This document shows positions 16,771 through 24,994 of a stretch of 64,000 bases of DNA, piece by piece. A model generated the notes under the pieces. It was given only the letters and a program-made list of their open reading frames with translations. It was not told where the DNA came from and searched no databases. Within the stretch, counting starts at the first letter, position 1. Every line of letters starts with the position of its first letter. Origin of the DNA: Arthrobacter sp. Y-9 (lineage in GTDB: Bacteria > Actinomycetota > Actinomycetes > Actinomycetales > Micrococcaceae); the NCBI RefSeq assembly GCF_029690065.1, contig NZ_CP121463.1, positions 2,294,001-2,358,000 of the forward strand. The letters are read 5' to 3'. The position numbers and the translations under genes were made by a program.

Positions 16771-17240
16771 GCAAGGCACCGCACGTCCGCACGGCCGCCG
16801 CCACCTGGGAGTCCCTCTTCCGGGCCCAGGTGGCGGTCATGCGGCGCCTCAATGAGGCTCCCGCCTTCAGGCAGGTCGGCGTCTCCCACAAGGTCAGCGT
16901 GAAGGAGTACGACGTCCTGTTCACGCTCAGCCGCTGCCCGGAGGGCTGGCTGCGCCTGCACGAGATCAACGATCGCGTGCTCCTCAGCCAGTCGAGCCTG
17001 AGCCGACTGGTGGAGCGCCTGCAGAACCGTGGGCTGATCGAGCGTCAGACCGCGCCGGACGACGGCCGGGGCATCCTGATCCGCCTCACGCCGGAAGGCC
17101 GCGCGGTGCAGAAGGAGATCGGCCGGGCGCACGTCCGGGACATCGCCGCCGTCGTGGGTCCGGCCCTCACGGAGGACGAGATGGCCGACCTCATGCGCCT
17201 GACCGAGAAGCTGCGGCAGGGGCTCGGGCACCCGGAATAG
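16767..17240 (+). CDS. MarR-family transcriptional regulator
   Basis: 157 residues. A winged helix spans about 45-115 with VSVKEYDVLFTLSR, LLSQSSLSRLVERLQNRGLI (recognition helix) and the wing RQTAPDDGRGILIRLTPEG; flanking helices would form the dimer. ATG overlaps the oxidoreductase stop (ATGA), so the genes are translationally coupled. The only strong palindrome near the operon is at 15580-15605, making autoregulation and repression of the LLM gene the likely role. Confidence 0.9.
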   Translation: MSKAPHVRTAAATWESLFRAQVAVMRRLNEAPAFRQVGVSHKVSVKEYDVLFTLSRCPEGWLRLHEINDRVLLSQSSLSRLVERLQNRGLIERQTAPDDGRGILIRLTPEGRAVQKEIGRAHVRDIAAVVGPALTEDEMADLMRLTEKLRQGLGHPE

Positions 17241-17342
17241 GGCCCGGCCCGCCGCACGACCGGTGGTGGCCGACCAGGAAATCCCCAGCCACCGCACAGC
17301 AATCCACCGGCACGCCACAGGGTGCCGTGAAAGACTGAGGGC

Positions 17343-17873
17343 ATGAGCAGCAGCACCACCGGGACCGTCGGAAGCACGGCCGCCGCGGAGCCCGGACCCG
17401 GGTCGCCGGCGGCCGTCGCCGTGACGGGTGAAGCCGGTGGCGGCTCCGCGGCGCGACCCACGACGGCGGCCTCCCGCCTCTGGGGCCAGATCGGCCGGTT
17501 CACGGTGGTCGGCGTCCTGTGCACGGCGGCGTCGATCGGCCTGTACGCGCTGCTGCGCCCCTCCGTCGGCCCCCAGTGGGCCAACGCGCTCGCTCTCGTC
17601 TCGACGTCGATCCTCAACACGGCCCTGAACCGCGCCGCCACGTTCCGCATCCAGGGCGGACAGGGCGCGGCCCGGGATCACGCACGCGGACTCCTCGTGA
17701 TGGGCATCGCCTGGGTCATCACGGCGTCCAGCCTGGCCCTGCTGCACTGGCTCCAGCCCGAGGCGACCGTCACCGAGGAACTCTGGACCACCACCCTGGC
17801 CGGGTTCCTGGCCACGGTGGTCCGGTTCACCCTGTTCCGGCAGTGGATCTTCCGCCGCGCACGGAGCGCCTGA
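17343..17873 (+). CDS. GtrA-family membrane protein
   Basis: 176 residues. A 45-residue Gly/Ala/Ser-rich N-terminal tail precedes four predicted helices with the GtrA signature: IGRFTVVGVLCTAASIGLYA, then NALALVSTSILNTALNRAAT with the conserved N and R, and a last helix ending FTLFRQWIFR. GtrA proteins help move polyprenyl-linked sugars for surface glycans. No clear SD precedes ATG 17343 (GAGGGC is too close), so it may be leaderless. A later start nearer the first helix cannot be excluded. Confidence 0.82.
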   Translation: MSSSTTGTVGSTAAAEPGPGSPAAVAVTGEAGGGSAARPTTAASRLWGQIGRFTVVGVLCTAASIGLYALLRPSVGPQWANALALVSTSILNTALNRAATFRIQGGQGAARDHARGLLVMGIAWVITASSLALLHWLQPEATVTEELWTTTLAGFLATVVRFTLFRQWIFRRARSA

Positions 17874-17890
17874 ACACGGAGCGCCTGAAC
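17861..17890 (+). repeat. 15-bp tandem duplication across the gtrA stop
   Basis: ACGGAGCGCCTGAAC occurs twice head to tail. The first copy contains the stop codon; the second repeats it just downstream, giving a silent duplication. Confidence 0.8.
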
Positions 17891-17899
17891 TCCTGAGGA

Positions 17900-19057
17900 T
17901 CAGACGGTTCCGGCGCCGAGCCGGCTGAAGATGTCACCCAGCGCTCGTGCGGTCACCGCCAGGTCTTCCTCGCTCGTCTCCCGCTGGAGGCTGAAGCGCA
18001 CGGCGGTGAGCGCCACATCCGCGGGAAGGCCCATGGCCGTCAGGACGGCGGACGGCTCGCTGGACCCGGCGGCACACGCCGAGCCGCTCGAACACACGAT
18101 CCCCCGTCGCTCCAGCTCGAGCAGCACCGTCTCCCCCGCCACTCCAGGGAAGCAGAATGAGGCCGAACCGGGAAGCCGGTTCACGGGATCGCCCGTGAGC
18201 ACCGCACCCGGGACGGCGTCCTGGACGGCGCGGATGAAGCGGTCCCGTCGATCTTCCGCGGCAGGGCCGTCCATAGTGCGGCGTTCCGACTCGGCGAGTT
18301 CCAGGGCCGTCGCGAAGGCGACCGCCCCCGCCACGTCCTCCGTCCCGGAACGCCGGTCCCTCTGCTGGCCACCGCCGTGGAGCAGCGCTTCGAACGGGGT
18401 CCGGGCCTTCAGGTACAGCACGCCGTTGCCCTTGGGGGCGCCCAGCTTGTGCCCGGCCAGGGACAGCGCGGCGACGCCCAGTCCACGGACGTCCAGCGGC
18501 AGCGCGCCGGCGGCCTGCACGGCGTCGCTGTGCAGCGGAACGCCGGCCGCCTGCGCGAGAGCCGCCAGGGCCGGAAGGTCCTGAACGGTGCCCACTTCGT
18601 TGTTCGCATACATGACACTCGCCACCGCGGTGCGCTCCCCGAGGAGAGCGCCGAACTCTTCGGCGAGGATCACACCCCGGTGGTCCACGGGAACGACATC
18701 CACCGTGAAGCCGTGCACCCTGGCGAGATACTCCGCCGATTCCGCCACCGCGGGGTGTTCGACCGCGCTGATCAGGACACGGTCGAGTCGGGGATCGCGT
18801 GCCCTGCGGGCGAGGGCGATGCCCTTCAGCGCCGCGTTGTCGGCTTCGGTGCCGCCGGAGGTGAAGAGCACCTCCGCGGGACGGCAGCCGAGCACGGCGG
18901 CCACCCGGCGTCGTGCGTCCTCCAGGACCGCCCGGGCGCTTTCGCCCACTTCGTGGTGACTCGCCGGATTGCCGAACGTGCCGGACAGGACCGGCCAGAG
19001 CGCTTGCAGCACCTCGGGGCGGACCGGGGTGGTGGCCGCCGCGTCCAGGTAGATCAC
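17900..19057 (-). CDS. Cysteine desulfurase of the NAD operon (NifS/IscS-like)
   Basis: 385-residue PLP enzyme that takes sulfur from cysteine. It has the opening YLDAAATTPVRPEVL, catalytic H101 (VEHPA), PLP lysine K204 in SLAGHKLGAPKG, and active-site C328 in SSGSACAAGSSEPS, which resembles group II/NifS spacing. GTG 19057 overlaps the nadC stop by 4 nt. As the last gene of nrtR-nadA-nadB-nadC it most likely supplies sulfur for the [4Fe-4S] cluster of quinolinate synthase NadA, as the nifS-like nadR-linked genes do in Firmicutes. A general Fe-S role cannot be excluded. Confidence 0.92.
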   Translation of the reverse strand: MIYLDAAATTPVRPEVLQALWPVLSGTFGNPASHHEVGESARAVLEDARRRVAAVLGCRPAEVLFTSGGTEADNAALKGIALARRARDPRLDRVLISAVEHPAVAESAEYLARVHGFTVDVVPVDHRGVILAEEFGALLGERTAVASVMYANNEVGTVQDLPALAALAQAAGVPLHSDAVQAAGALPLDVRGLGVAALSLAGHKLGAPKGNGVLYLKARTPFEALLHGGGQQRDRRSGTEDVAGAVAFATALELAESERRTMDGPAAEDRRDRFIRAVQDAVPGAVLTGDPVNRLPGSASFCFPGVAGETVLLELERRGIVCSSGSACAAGSSEPSAVLTAMGLPADVALTAVRFSLQRETSEEDLAVTARALGDIFSRLGAGTV

Positions 19058-19956
19058 GGCGTGCCCTGAGGGTGGATGTCGATGTCGAGGCCCAGGTCCA
19101 GATTGGCGACGCTGTGCGTGATCGCACCGGAGGAGATGATGTCCACTCCGGTGGCGGCGATCGCCGCGATGGTGTCCAGCCGGACGTTGCCGCTCGCCTC
19201 CACGAGCGCCCGTCCCGCCACCCGGCGCACACCCTCGGCGAGGTCCTCGAGGGAGAAGTTGTCCAGCATGATGGTGTCCACGCCGGCGGCCAGCACGGGT
19301 TCGATCATCTCCAGACCGTCGACCTCGACCTCCAGGTGCACCGTGTGGCCGAGGCGGGATTTGCCGTCCAGGAGCGCCTCGGTGATCTTCCCGGGGTCTC
19401 CACCGGTGAGGACGGCCAGGTGGTTGTCCTTCACCATGACCGCGTCGGACAGACTGTAGCGGTGATTGTGCCCGCCACCGCACCGCACGGCGTACCGTTC
19501 GAGGTTCCGCAGGCCCGGCGTCGTCTTCCGGGTGTCCACCACCCGCGCACGCGTCCCGGCCACCGCCGCCACGAGTTCCTGAGCGGCGGTGGCGATCGCG
19601 CTCATCCGCTGCATCAGATTCAGCGCGATCCGCTCGCCCAGCAGCACTGAGCGGGCCGGACCCTCGATCAGGGTCAGCCGCTCCCCCGGCTCGAACGCTT
19701 TGCCGTCCTCCACGAGCGCCGTCACCCGGACCCGGGGATCGACCAGCGCGAACACCCGCTGCACCACGGGTCCTCCGCTCAGGACGCCCGGGACCCGGGC
19801 CCGCACCACGGCCTGGGCGGTCGCCCCCAGCGGGATGAACGCCTCACTGGTGACATCGCCGTGCGCGGCGTCCTCCTCCAGCGCGGTGAGGATGACCCGG
19901 TCCAGGGCCCGTTCGTCCGGACCCACCAGGAATCCGGTGGTCAGCGTCTGGTTCAT
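19054..19956 (-). CDS. nadC: Nicotinate-nucleotide pyrophosphorylase (carboxylating)
   Basis: 300 residues. Quinolinate phosphoribosyltransferase, which converts quinolinate and PRPP to nicotinate mononucleotide with loss of CO2. Characteristic segments: EEDAAHGDVTSEAF, GERIALNLMQRMSAIATA, RVVDTRKTTPGLRNLERYAV, GGGHNHRYSLSDAVMVKDNH and the late VEASGNVRLDTI. Length matches the family. It overlaps nadB and the desulfurase gene by 4 nt each. Confidence 0.97.
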   Translation of the reverse strand: MNQTLTTGFLVGPDERALDRVILTALEEDAAHGDVTSEAFIPLGATAQAVVRARVPGVLSGGPVVQRVFALVDPRVRVTALVEDGKAFEPGERLTLIEGPARSVLLGERIALNLMQRMSAIATAAQELVAAVAGTRARVVDTRKTTPGLRNLERYAVRCGGGHNHRYSLSDAVMVKDNHLAVLTGGDPGKITEALLDGKSRLGHTVHLEVEVDGLEMIEPVLAAGVDTIMLDNFSLEDLAEGVRRVAGRALVEASGNVRLDTIAAIAATGVDIISSGAITHSVANLDLGLDIDIHPQGTP

Positions 19957-21737
19957 GGGGTGGGGATCCTTCCGGAAGGCGAGGGGACGACGACGGCGCG
20001 CGGCTCGGCGCGCCAGCTCAGGTGCCGCTGATCGACAGGCTGCCCGGCCGGGGCGTCCGCGCGGTGATGGGCGCCGACACTGACCTCGCGGGAGAGGGCT
20101 CCCGCCACGAGGACCCGGGCGGCGAGGAGACTGTGCCGGAAGGCGGGGGTGTTCGACCGCGCGAGCCAGCCGTCCAGCACGGACGCGGCCCGGGTCAGCC
20201 CCTCCGCGGTGCGGGACATGCCGGCCTCCGCGGTCATGAGGTGCTGCAGCGCTTCGAGGCCGGAGGCTTCAAGACTCGGGTCCTCGAGCCGTGGTGCTGC
20301 GGCGCCAGGCACAGCGGAGCCGGACGCCGGCGCGCCGCCGTCGTTGTCCTCACCGACGGCCGGCACCGGCAGCCCCGCCACACCCGCCGCCGGGTGGCGA
20401 GCAGGCCAGGGGGTTCCAGCGGAATCAGCGGAACCCGACCCTTCCGCCGAGAGCGCCTCGATGGCACGGCGGGCGAAGACGAGACCTTCCAGCAGCGAGT
20501 TGGAGGCGAGCCGGTTCGCACCGTGCACCCCGGTGCACGCCACCTCACCGGCGGCCCAGAGTCCGGGGACGGAGGTCCTGCCCCAGAGATCCGTGGCGAC
20601 GCCTCCCATCCAGTAGTGGGCGGCGGGAGCCACCGGGACGGGCTCACGCTCCCAGTCGATCCCCGCGAGCGCCAGCGCGGCGCTGATGCTCGGGAAACGG
20701 CGCGCCAGGAATCCCCGGCCCTCGCGTTCCACGAGGGGCCTGGCGTCGAGGAACACCGCCCCTTCGGGGGCGCCGCGCTCAGCGAGGTGAGCGGCGACCG
20801 CCCGCGAGACCACATCGCGCGGGGCCAGCTCGGCCAGAGGGTGATAGTCCGGCATGAATCGACGGCCCTCGTCATCCAGCAGCACGGCGCCCTCGCCCCG
20901 GACGGCTTCGGAGACCAGCCAGCCGTCCTGCGCCTGGCCCGGCAGCCGCAGCGCGGTCGGGTGGAACTGCAGGAACTCCGCATCCGTCACGACCGCACCG
21001 GCCTCCAGCGCCAGGCCGACGCCCTCCCCCAGAGCCCCGGACGGATTGGTGGTCCGAGCGAAGAGACGGCCGGCGCCGCCGGTGGCCAGGAGCACTCCTG
21101 CCGCCGGCAATTCGTGGCGCATGCCGTCCCGCTCGAACACGACGCCGCGGACGCTTCCGGCATCGCGGGCATCAGGCAGGAGCGCCGTGACCCAGGCGTT
21201 CTCCACCAGGCTGACCCGTCCGGCCAGCACCTGGGCGATGACGGCCGAGACCAGGGCGCGGACGATCCCGGCGCCGGTAGCGTCCCCGCCGACGTGAAGG
21301 ATCCGGGGGTGGGAGTGCGCGGCCTCCAGGCCGAGCGCCGGATCGCCGGACGCCCCGGCGTCGAAGCGCACGCCGAACCGTTCCAGATTCCGCACGTCCA
21401 GCTGGGCGCCCGAGCAGAGGATGCGGACGGCCTCCGGATCGCACAGTCCGGCCCCCGCGGCCAGCGTGTCCCGGACGTGCGCCTCCACCGAGTCGCCGGG
21501 AGCCCGGCGGGCCTCGTCCAGGACGGCGCAGATCCCGCCCTGGGCGGCGAAGCTGTTGCTCGCCTCCAACTCGCTCCGGGTCAGGAGCACCACGGGGATT
21601 CCGGCTTCGGCGGCGAGCAGCGTGGCGTAGAGGCCCGCGATCCCGGCGCCGACCACGGCGAGTCCGGCGGACGGCGCGCGACCGGCGGACGGCGTGGCGG
21701 CGTCGTCGGCTCCGGGAAGATCCGGGCGGGCTGTCAT
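19953..21737 (-). CDS. nadB: L-aspartate oxidase
   Basis: 594 residues. Flavoenzyme that makes iminoaspartate for NadA. FAD site VVGAGIAGLYATLLAAEAG near residue 30; succinate-dehydrogenase/fumarate-reductase-type active-site segments EFLQFHPTALRL, SEAVRGEGAVLLDDEGRRFM and GANRLASNSLLEGLVFARRA. Between about 450 and 505 there is a Ser/Pro/Ala-rich low-complexity insertion before the C-terminal helical domain, which makes the protein longer than the usual 530-540 residues. Four-nt overlaps with nadA and nadC indicate translational coupling. Confidence 0.96.
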   Translation of the reverse strand: MTARPDLPGADDAATPSAGRAPSAGLAVVGAGIAGLYATLLAAEAGIPVVLLTRSELEASNSFAAQGGICAVLDEARRAPGDSVEAHVRDTLAAGAGLCDPEAVRILCSGAQLDVRNLERFGVRFDAGASGDPALGLEAAHSHPRILHVGGDATGAGIVRALVSAVIAQVLAGRVSLVENAWVTALLPDARDAGSVRGVVFERDGMRHELPAAGVLLATGGAGRLFARTTNPSGALGEGVGLALEAGAVVTDAEFLQFHPTALRLPGQAQDGWLVSEAVRGEGAVLLDDEGRRFMPDYHPLAELAPRDVVSRAVAAHLAERGAPEGAVFLDARPLVEREGRGFLARRFPSISAALALAGIDWEREPVPVAPAAHYWMGGVATDLWGRTSVPGLWAAGEVACTGVHGANRLASNSLLEGLVFARRAIEALSAEGSGSADSAGTPWPARHPAAGVAGLPVPAVGEDNDGGAPASGSAVPGAAAPRLEDPSLEASGLEALQHLMTAEAGMSRTAEGLTRAASVLDGWLARSNTPAFRHSLLAARVLVAGALSREVSVGAHHRADAPAGQPVDQRHLSWRAEPRAVVVPSPSGRIPTP

Positions 21738-23047
21738 GGCCGCGCCGCCAGCATCCGTTCCAGGGCGACGCGGGCGCCCTGCTGCACGGCGTCATCCACG
21801 ACGATCTGGTTCACGACCCGGCTCTGCACCAGTTCCTCCAGCACCCAGGCCAGGTAGGCGGGGTGGATGCGGTACATGGTGGAGCAGGGGCAGATCACCG
21901 GGTCGAGGCAGAAGATCGTGTGCTGCGGGTACTCGGCGGCGAGCCGGTTGACCATGTTGATCTCGGTGCCGATGGCGAAGGTCGTGGGCTCGGTGGCGGC
22001 CGCGACGGCCTTCCGGATGTGGTCGGTGGATCCGGCCGAATCGGCCGCATCCACCACCTCCATGGGGCATTCGGGGTGGACGATCACGGTCACACCCGGG
22101 TGATCCTGACGGGCCTTCTCGATCTGCGCGACGGTGAAGCGCTTGTGGACCGAGCAGAAGCCCTGCCAGAGGATGACCTCGGCCTCCTCCAGGGTGGCCT
22201 CGCTGTTGCCGCCCAGGTCCTTCCGCGGATTCCAGAGCGGCATGTGCTCGAGCGGCACGCCCAGGGCCTTCGCCGTGTTGCGGCCCAGGTGCTGGTCCGG
22301 GAAGAACAGGACCCGCTGCCCGCGCTCGAAGGCCCATTCCAGCACGGTCGCGGCGTTGGAGGAGGTGCAGACGATCCCGCCGTGCTCACCGCAGAACGCC
22401 TTGAGCGCGGCGGAGGAGTTCATGTAGGTCACCGGGATGACGGGGAGTTTGCCGTCGGCATCCGGCGCGGTGCCGTAGATCTCCTCGAGCTGCTCCCAGC
22501 ACTCCTGCACGGAGTCGATGTCCGCCATGTCCGCCATGGAGCAGCCGGCCGCCAGGTTGGGGAGGATCACGGCCTGGCGGTCCGTGGAGAGGATGTCCGC
22601 GGTCTCGGCCATGAAGTGGACCCCGCAGAAGATGATCGCCTCCGCCTCGGGACGGGTCAGGGCGGCGTTCGCCAGCTGGAAGGAGTCGCCCACGAAGTCG
22701 GCGTACTTGACCACTTCGTCACGCTGGTAGAAGTGCCCCAGGATGACCGCCCGGTCTCCCAGCGCCTCTTTGGCGGCCAGGATGCGGCGGTCCAGTTCGG
22801 CGTCGCTCGCTTGCTTGTACTCGGCCGGGATCTCACCCTGCCGGGGCGTGCTCGCGGGCGCGACGTCGGCACTGGAGGCGCCCGGTCCGTACGCGGGGAC
22901 GCCGCGTGCGGCCTCGGCGGCGTCGTACTCCCAGGGGCCACTGGCCAGCTCGGTGCTGCACGTGCTCTGCCCGGCGGCGCGGGACAGCGCGGCGCTTTCG
23001 GCCTGTTCGCGGGTCAGGAGCTGGATGGTGGCGTTGACGCTGCTCAT
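21734..23047 (-). CDS. nadA: Quinolinate synthase A
   Basis: 437 residues. [4Fe-4S] enzyme condensing iminoaspartate with dihydroxyacetone phosphate to quinolinate. The core starts near residue 85 (AVILGHFYQRDEVVKYAD) and contains AIIFCGVHFMAETADIL, VTYMNSSAALKAFCGEHGG, VHPECPMEVVDAADSAGST and PVICPCSTMYRIHPAYLAW, with Cys ligands in the first, third and last segments. The N-terminal about 80 residues are a poorly conserved extension seen in actinobacterial NadA. Start overlaps the nrtR stop by 4 nt. Confidence 0.96.
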   Translation of the reverse strand: MSSVNATIQLLTREQAESAALSRAAGQSTCSTELASGPWEYDAAEAARGVPAYGPGASSADVAPASTPRQGEIPAEYKQASDAELDRRILAAKEALGDRAVILGHFYQRDEVVKYADFVGDSFQLANAALTRPEAEAIIFCGVHFMAETADILSTDRQAVILPNLAAGCSMADMADIDSVQECWEQLEEIYGTAPDADGKLPVIPVTYMNSSAALKAFCGEHGGIVCTSSNAATVLEWAFERGQRVLFFPDQHLGRNTAKALGVPLEHMPLWNPRKDLGGNSEATLEEAEVILWQGFCSVHKRFTVAQIEKARQDHPGVTVIVHPECPMEVVDAADSAGSTDHIRKAVAAATEPTTFAIGTEINMVNRLAAEYPQHTIFCLDPVICPCSTMYRIHPAYLAWVLEELVQSRVVNQIVVDDAVQQGARVALERMLAARP

Positions 23048-23805
23048 GAGGGGGTCCTTGCTGTGGTCGGTGCTGTCCGGGGAGTGCTCGACGGCGCGGG
23101 GCCGGTGTAGCGGTAGAGGCGCGGCGGGCGGTGCTTGCCGCCCTGGAGGTACCGGTCGCTGGGTTCGATCCCGACGGCATTCGTGACGTGCCGCCGGAAA
23201 TTCGCGGGATCGAGAGGCTTGTCCAGGACGGCCTCGTAGACCTCCCGCAACTGGGCCAGGGTGAAGTACTCGCCGAGGAAGTGGAACGCGATCGAGGCGT
23301 ACTCCATCTTGTTGCGGAGCCGCCAGAGGGCGTAGTCCACGATCTCCTGGTGGTCGAAGGCCAGGTCTTCGACCTTGTCCGCCCGGAACCAGCGGACGTT
23401 CTCCTCTTCGCCGGGCAGTTCGGCCTCCTCCGACTGGACCAGCGCCCAGTAGACGATGCTCACCACGCGCTGAGCGGGTGAGCGGTGCAGGCCGCCGAAG
23501 GCGTAGAGCTGTTCCAGGTAGCGGGGAGCCAGCCCCGTGGTGTCGAGAAGGTTCCGCGAGGCGGCCTCGGGCAGCGATTCATCGTGGCGGAGAGGGCCAC
23601 CCGGGAGCGCCCACTGTCCCTTGAACGGCTCCCGGATCCGGCGGACCAGGGGAAGCCAGAGCGTCGGACGACCGGAGGTCTCGCTGGGTTTCAGCGCGAA
23701 GATGACCGTGGAGATCGCCAGCCCGGGCGCCGCGAGGCGACGTTCCTCCACATTGCCGACCGGGTTGGCCTGCACGGGGACCGTCAAGGGCTGCCACTGA
23801 TCCAT
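23044..23805 (-). CDS. nrtR: Nudix-domain transcriptional regulator of NAD synthesis
   Basis: 253 residues. An N-terminal Nudix-like fold (about 25-165) has GQWALPGGPLRHDESLPEAA, but the catalytic REx2EE core is degenerate (RNLLDTTGLAP), as in non-hydrolytic NrtR sensors that bind ADP-ribose. A C-terminal winged-helix region (FTLAQLREVYEAVLDKPLDP, NFRRHVTNA) would bind DNA. AAGGAGA precedes ATG 23805. It heads the nad operon with a palindrome 45 bp upstream, so autoregulated repression of NAD synthesis is the natural reading; for NrtR, ADP-ribose relieves repression. Confidence 0.9.
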   Translation of the reverse strand: MDQWQPLTVPVQANPVGNVEERRLAAPGLAISTVIFALKPSETSGRPTLWLPLVRRIREPFKGQWALPGGPLRHDESLPEAASRNLLDTTGLAPRYLEQLYAFGGLHRSPAQRVVSIVYWALVQSEEAELPGEEENVRWFRADKVEDLAFDHQEIVDYALWRLRNKMEYASIAFHFLGEYFTLAQLREVYEAVLDKPLDPANFRRHVTNAVGIEPSDRYLQGGKHRPPRLYRYTGPAPSSTPRTAPTTARTPS

Positions 23806-23849
23806 CGGCTCTCCTTTCCCGGGATTCCGGTTCCTCGGCGTCTCAGTCG

Positions 23850-23874
23850 AGTTAAAGTCACTATGACTATAACT
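23850..23874. promoter_or_regulatory. NrtR-type operator of the nad operon
   Basis: Arms AGTTAAAGTCA (23850-23860) and TGACTATAACT (23864-23874) are inverted repeats with one mismatch and a CTA centre. It is AT-rich against its flanks and lies 45 bp before the nrtR start, where a promoter must be. No other palindrome of this quality is in the intergenic region. Confidence 0.8.
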
Positions 23875-24055
23875 GAGGATAGACCTCCACCGGCCCGACG
23901 GACAAGCGGATGAAGCGGGCCCTTCGGGGCTGCTGTTCCGTCCCGGGCGAGCGGTAGAGTGACTTCACGGGCCGGCCCAGGCCCCGGACCCCGACGACGG
24001 CGCCCCGGAGGCGACCGGCGCGACGGCCGCGAGATCACCCAGGAGGGACACGGAC

Positions 24056-24880
24056 ATGACCCGGCACGCAGGCCAGAACCAGCCGCACACCGTGGAGGGA
24101 CGCGACCCAGGGCTCAACGTCGAAGTGTTCCGCGGTGACACCGACGCCGGCCTGCCGCCCATCCTGCTCGTGCACGGCTTCTCGTCCAGCATCGAGCTCA
24201 ACTGGGTTCAGAGCGGCTGGATCCGGGATCTCCTGAAGGCCGGCCGCTGGGCGATCGCCGTGGACCTCCCCGGCCACGGGCACAGCGAAGCTCCCGCGGA
24301 CATGGACTCCTACTCCCCCGGCAAGATCCGCGCCGATCTGCTGCAGGCAGTGACCGACGTCGGCGCCCGCCCCTTGCGCGACGGCGACCCGAGCAGCGGC
24401 CTCGACGTGATCGGCTACTCACTCGGCGGGCGCATCGGCTGGGAGATCGCCGGCACCCAGCGCGGGCTCGTCCGGCGCGCGGTGCTCGGCGGCCCGAGCC
24501 ACAACGACCCGCTCGCGGAGTTCGACGTCGTGGCCGCTCAGCGTCACCTCGCTGACGGCACTCCGATCGCCGACGCGTCCACCGCGGCGCTGCTCACCAT
24601 GGCACAGCTCGTGCCGAGCAACAACATCTTCGCGTTCCTGCAGCTGATCGAGGCGGCGAAGGTCGAGCCGTTCGACCCCGAGGACGCCGTGCCCCATCAG
24701 GACGTGCTCCTCGCGGCGGGTTCGGAGGATCCCCGCGCGGCGTCCCTCCCCACCCTCGCGGCCCTGGTCGAGGAGGCGGGCGGCCATGCCGAGACCCTGC
24801 TGATCCCGGGCCGGAATCACACGAACGCCGTCACCAGCCGGGTCTTCAAGGAAGCCGCGCTCGAGTTCCTGTCCCGCTGA
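24056..24880 (+). CDS. Alpha/beta hydrolase
   Basis: 274 residues with the complete fold: oxyanion region ILLVHGFSSS (about 36-45), AVDLPGHGHSE, nucleophile elbow GYSLGG with S122, and a late His in GRNHTNAV. Asp is probably in the SEDPRA segment. No signal peptide; cytosolic. AGGAGG lies upstream of ATG 24056. Alone between the nad operon and an MFS gene; substrate unknown. Confidence 0.88.
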   Translation: MTRHAGQNQPHTVEGRDPGLNVEVFRGDTDAGLPPILLVHGFSSSIELNWVQSGWIRDLLKAGRWAIAVDLPGHGHSEAPADMDSYSPGKIRADLLQAVTDVGARPLRDGDPSSGLDVIGYSLGGRIGWEIAGTQRGLVRRAVLGGPSHNDPLAEFDVVAAQRHLADGTPIADASTAALLTMAQLVPSNNIFAFLQLIEAAKVEPFDPEDAVPHQDVLLAAGSEDPRAASLPTLAALVEEAGGHAETLLIPGRNHTNAVTSRVFKEAALEFLSR

Positions 24881-24904
24881 TCACGGGCCGCCCTGCCCAG
24901 TGCG

Positions 24905-24963
24905 TTGAGTGCTCAGTTGTTGCGGGTTCCGACGCCCAGGACCCGCAACTACTGAGCACTCAA
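24905..24963. repeat. Intergenic palindrome, copy 1 (23-bp arms)
   Basis: Arms at 24905-24927 and 24941-24963 pair over 23 bp with one mismatch. The arm core is GTGCTCAGTTGTTGCGGGT. It lies between the convergent stops at 24880 and 24995 and is closely related to the palindrome at 43790-43850, where the arms share that core. Either a REP-like repeat family or a conserved bidirectional terminator. Confidence 0.85.
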
Positions 24964-24994
24964 GGAGAAACGGAACTCAAGGGCGAAGCACCCT

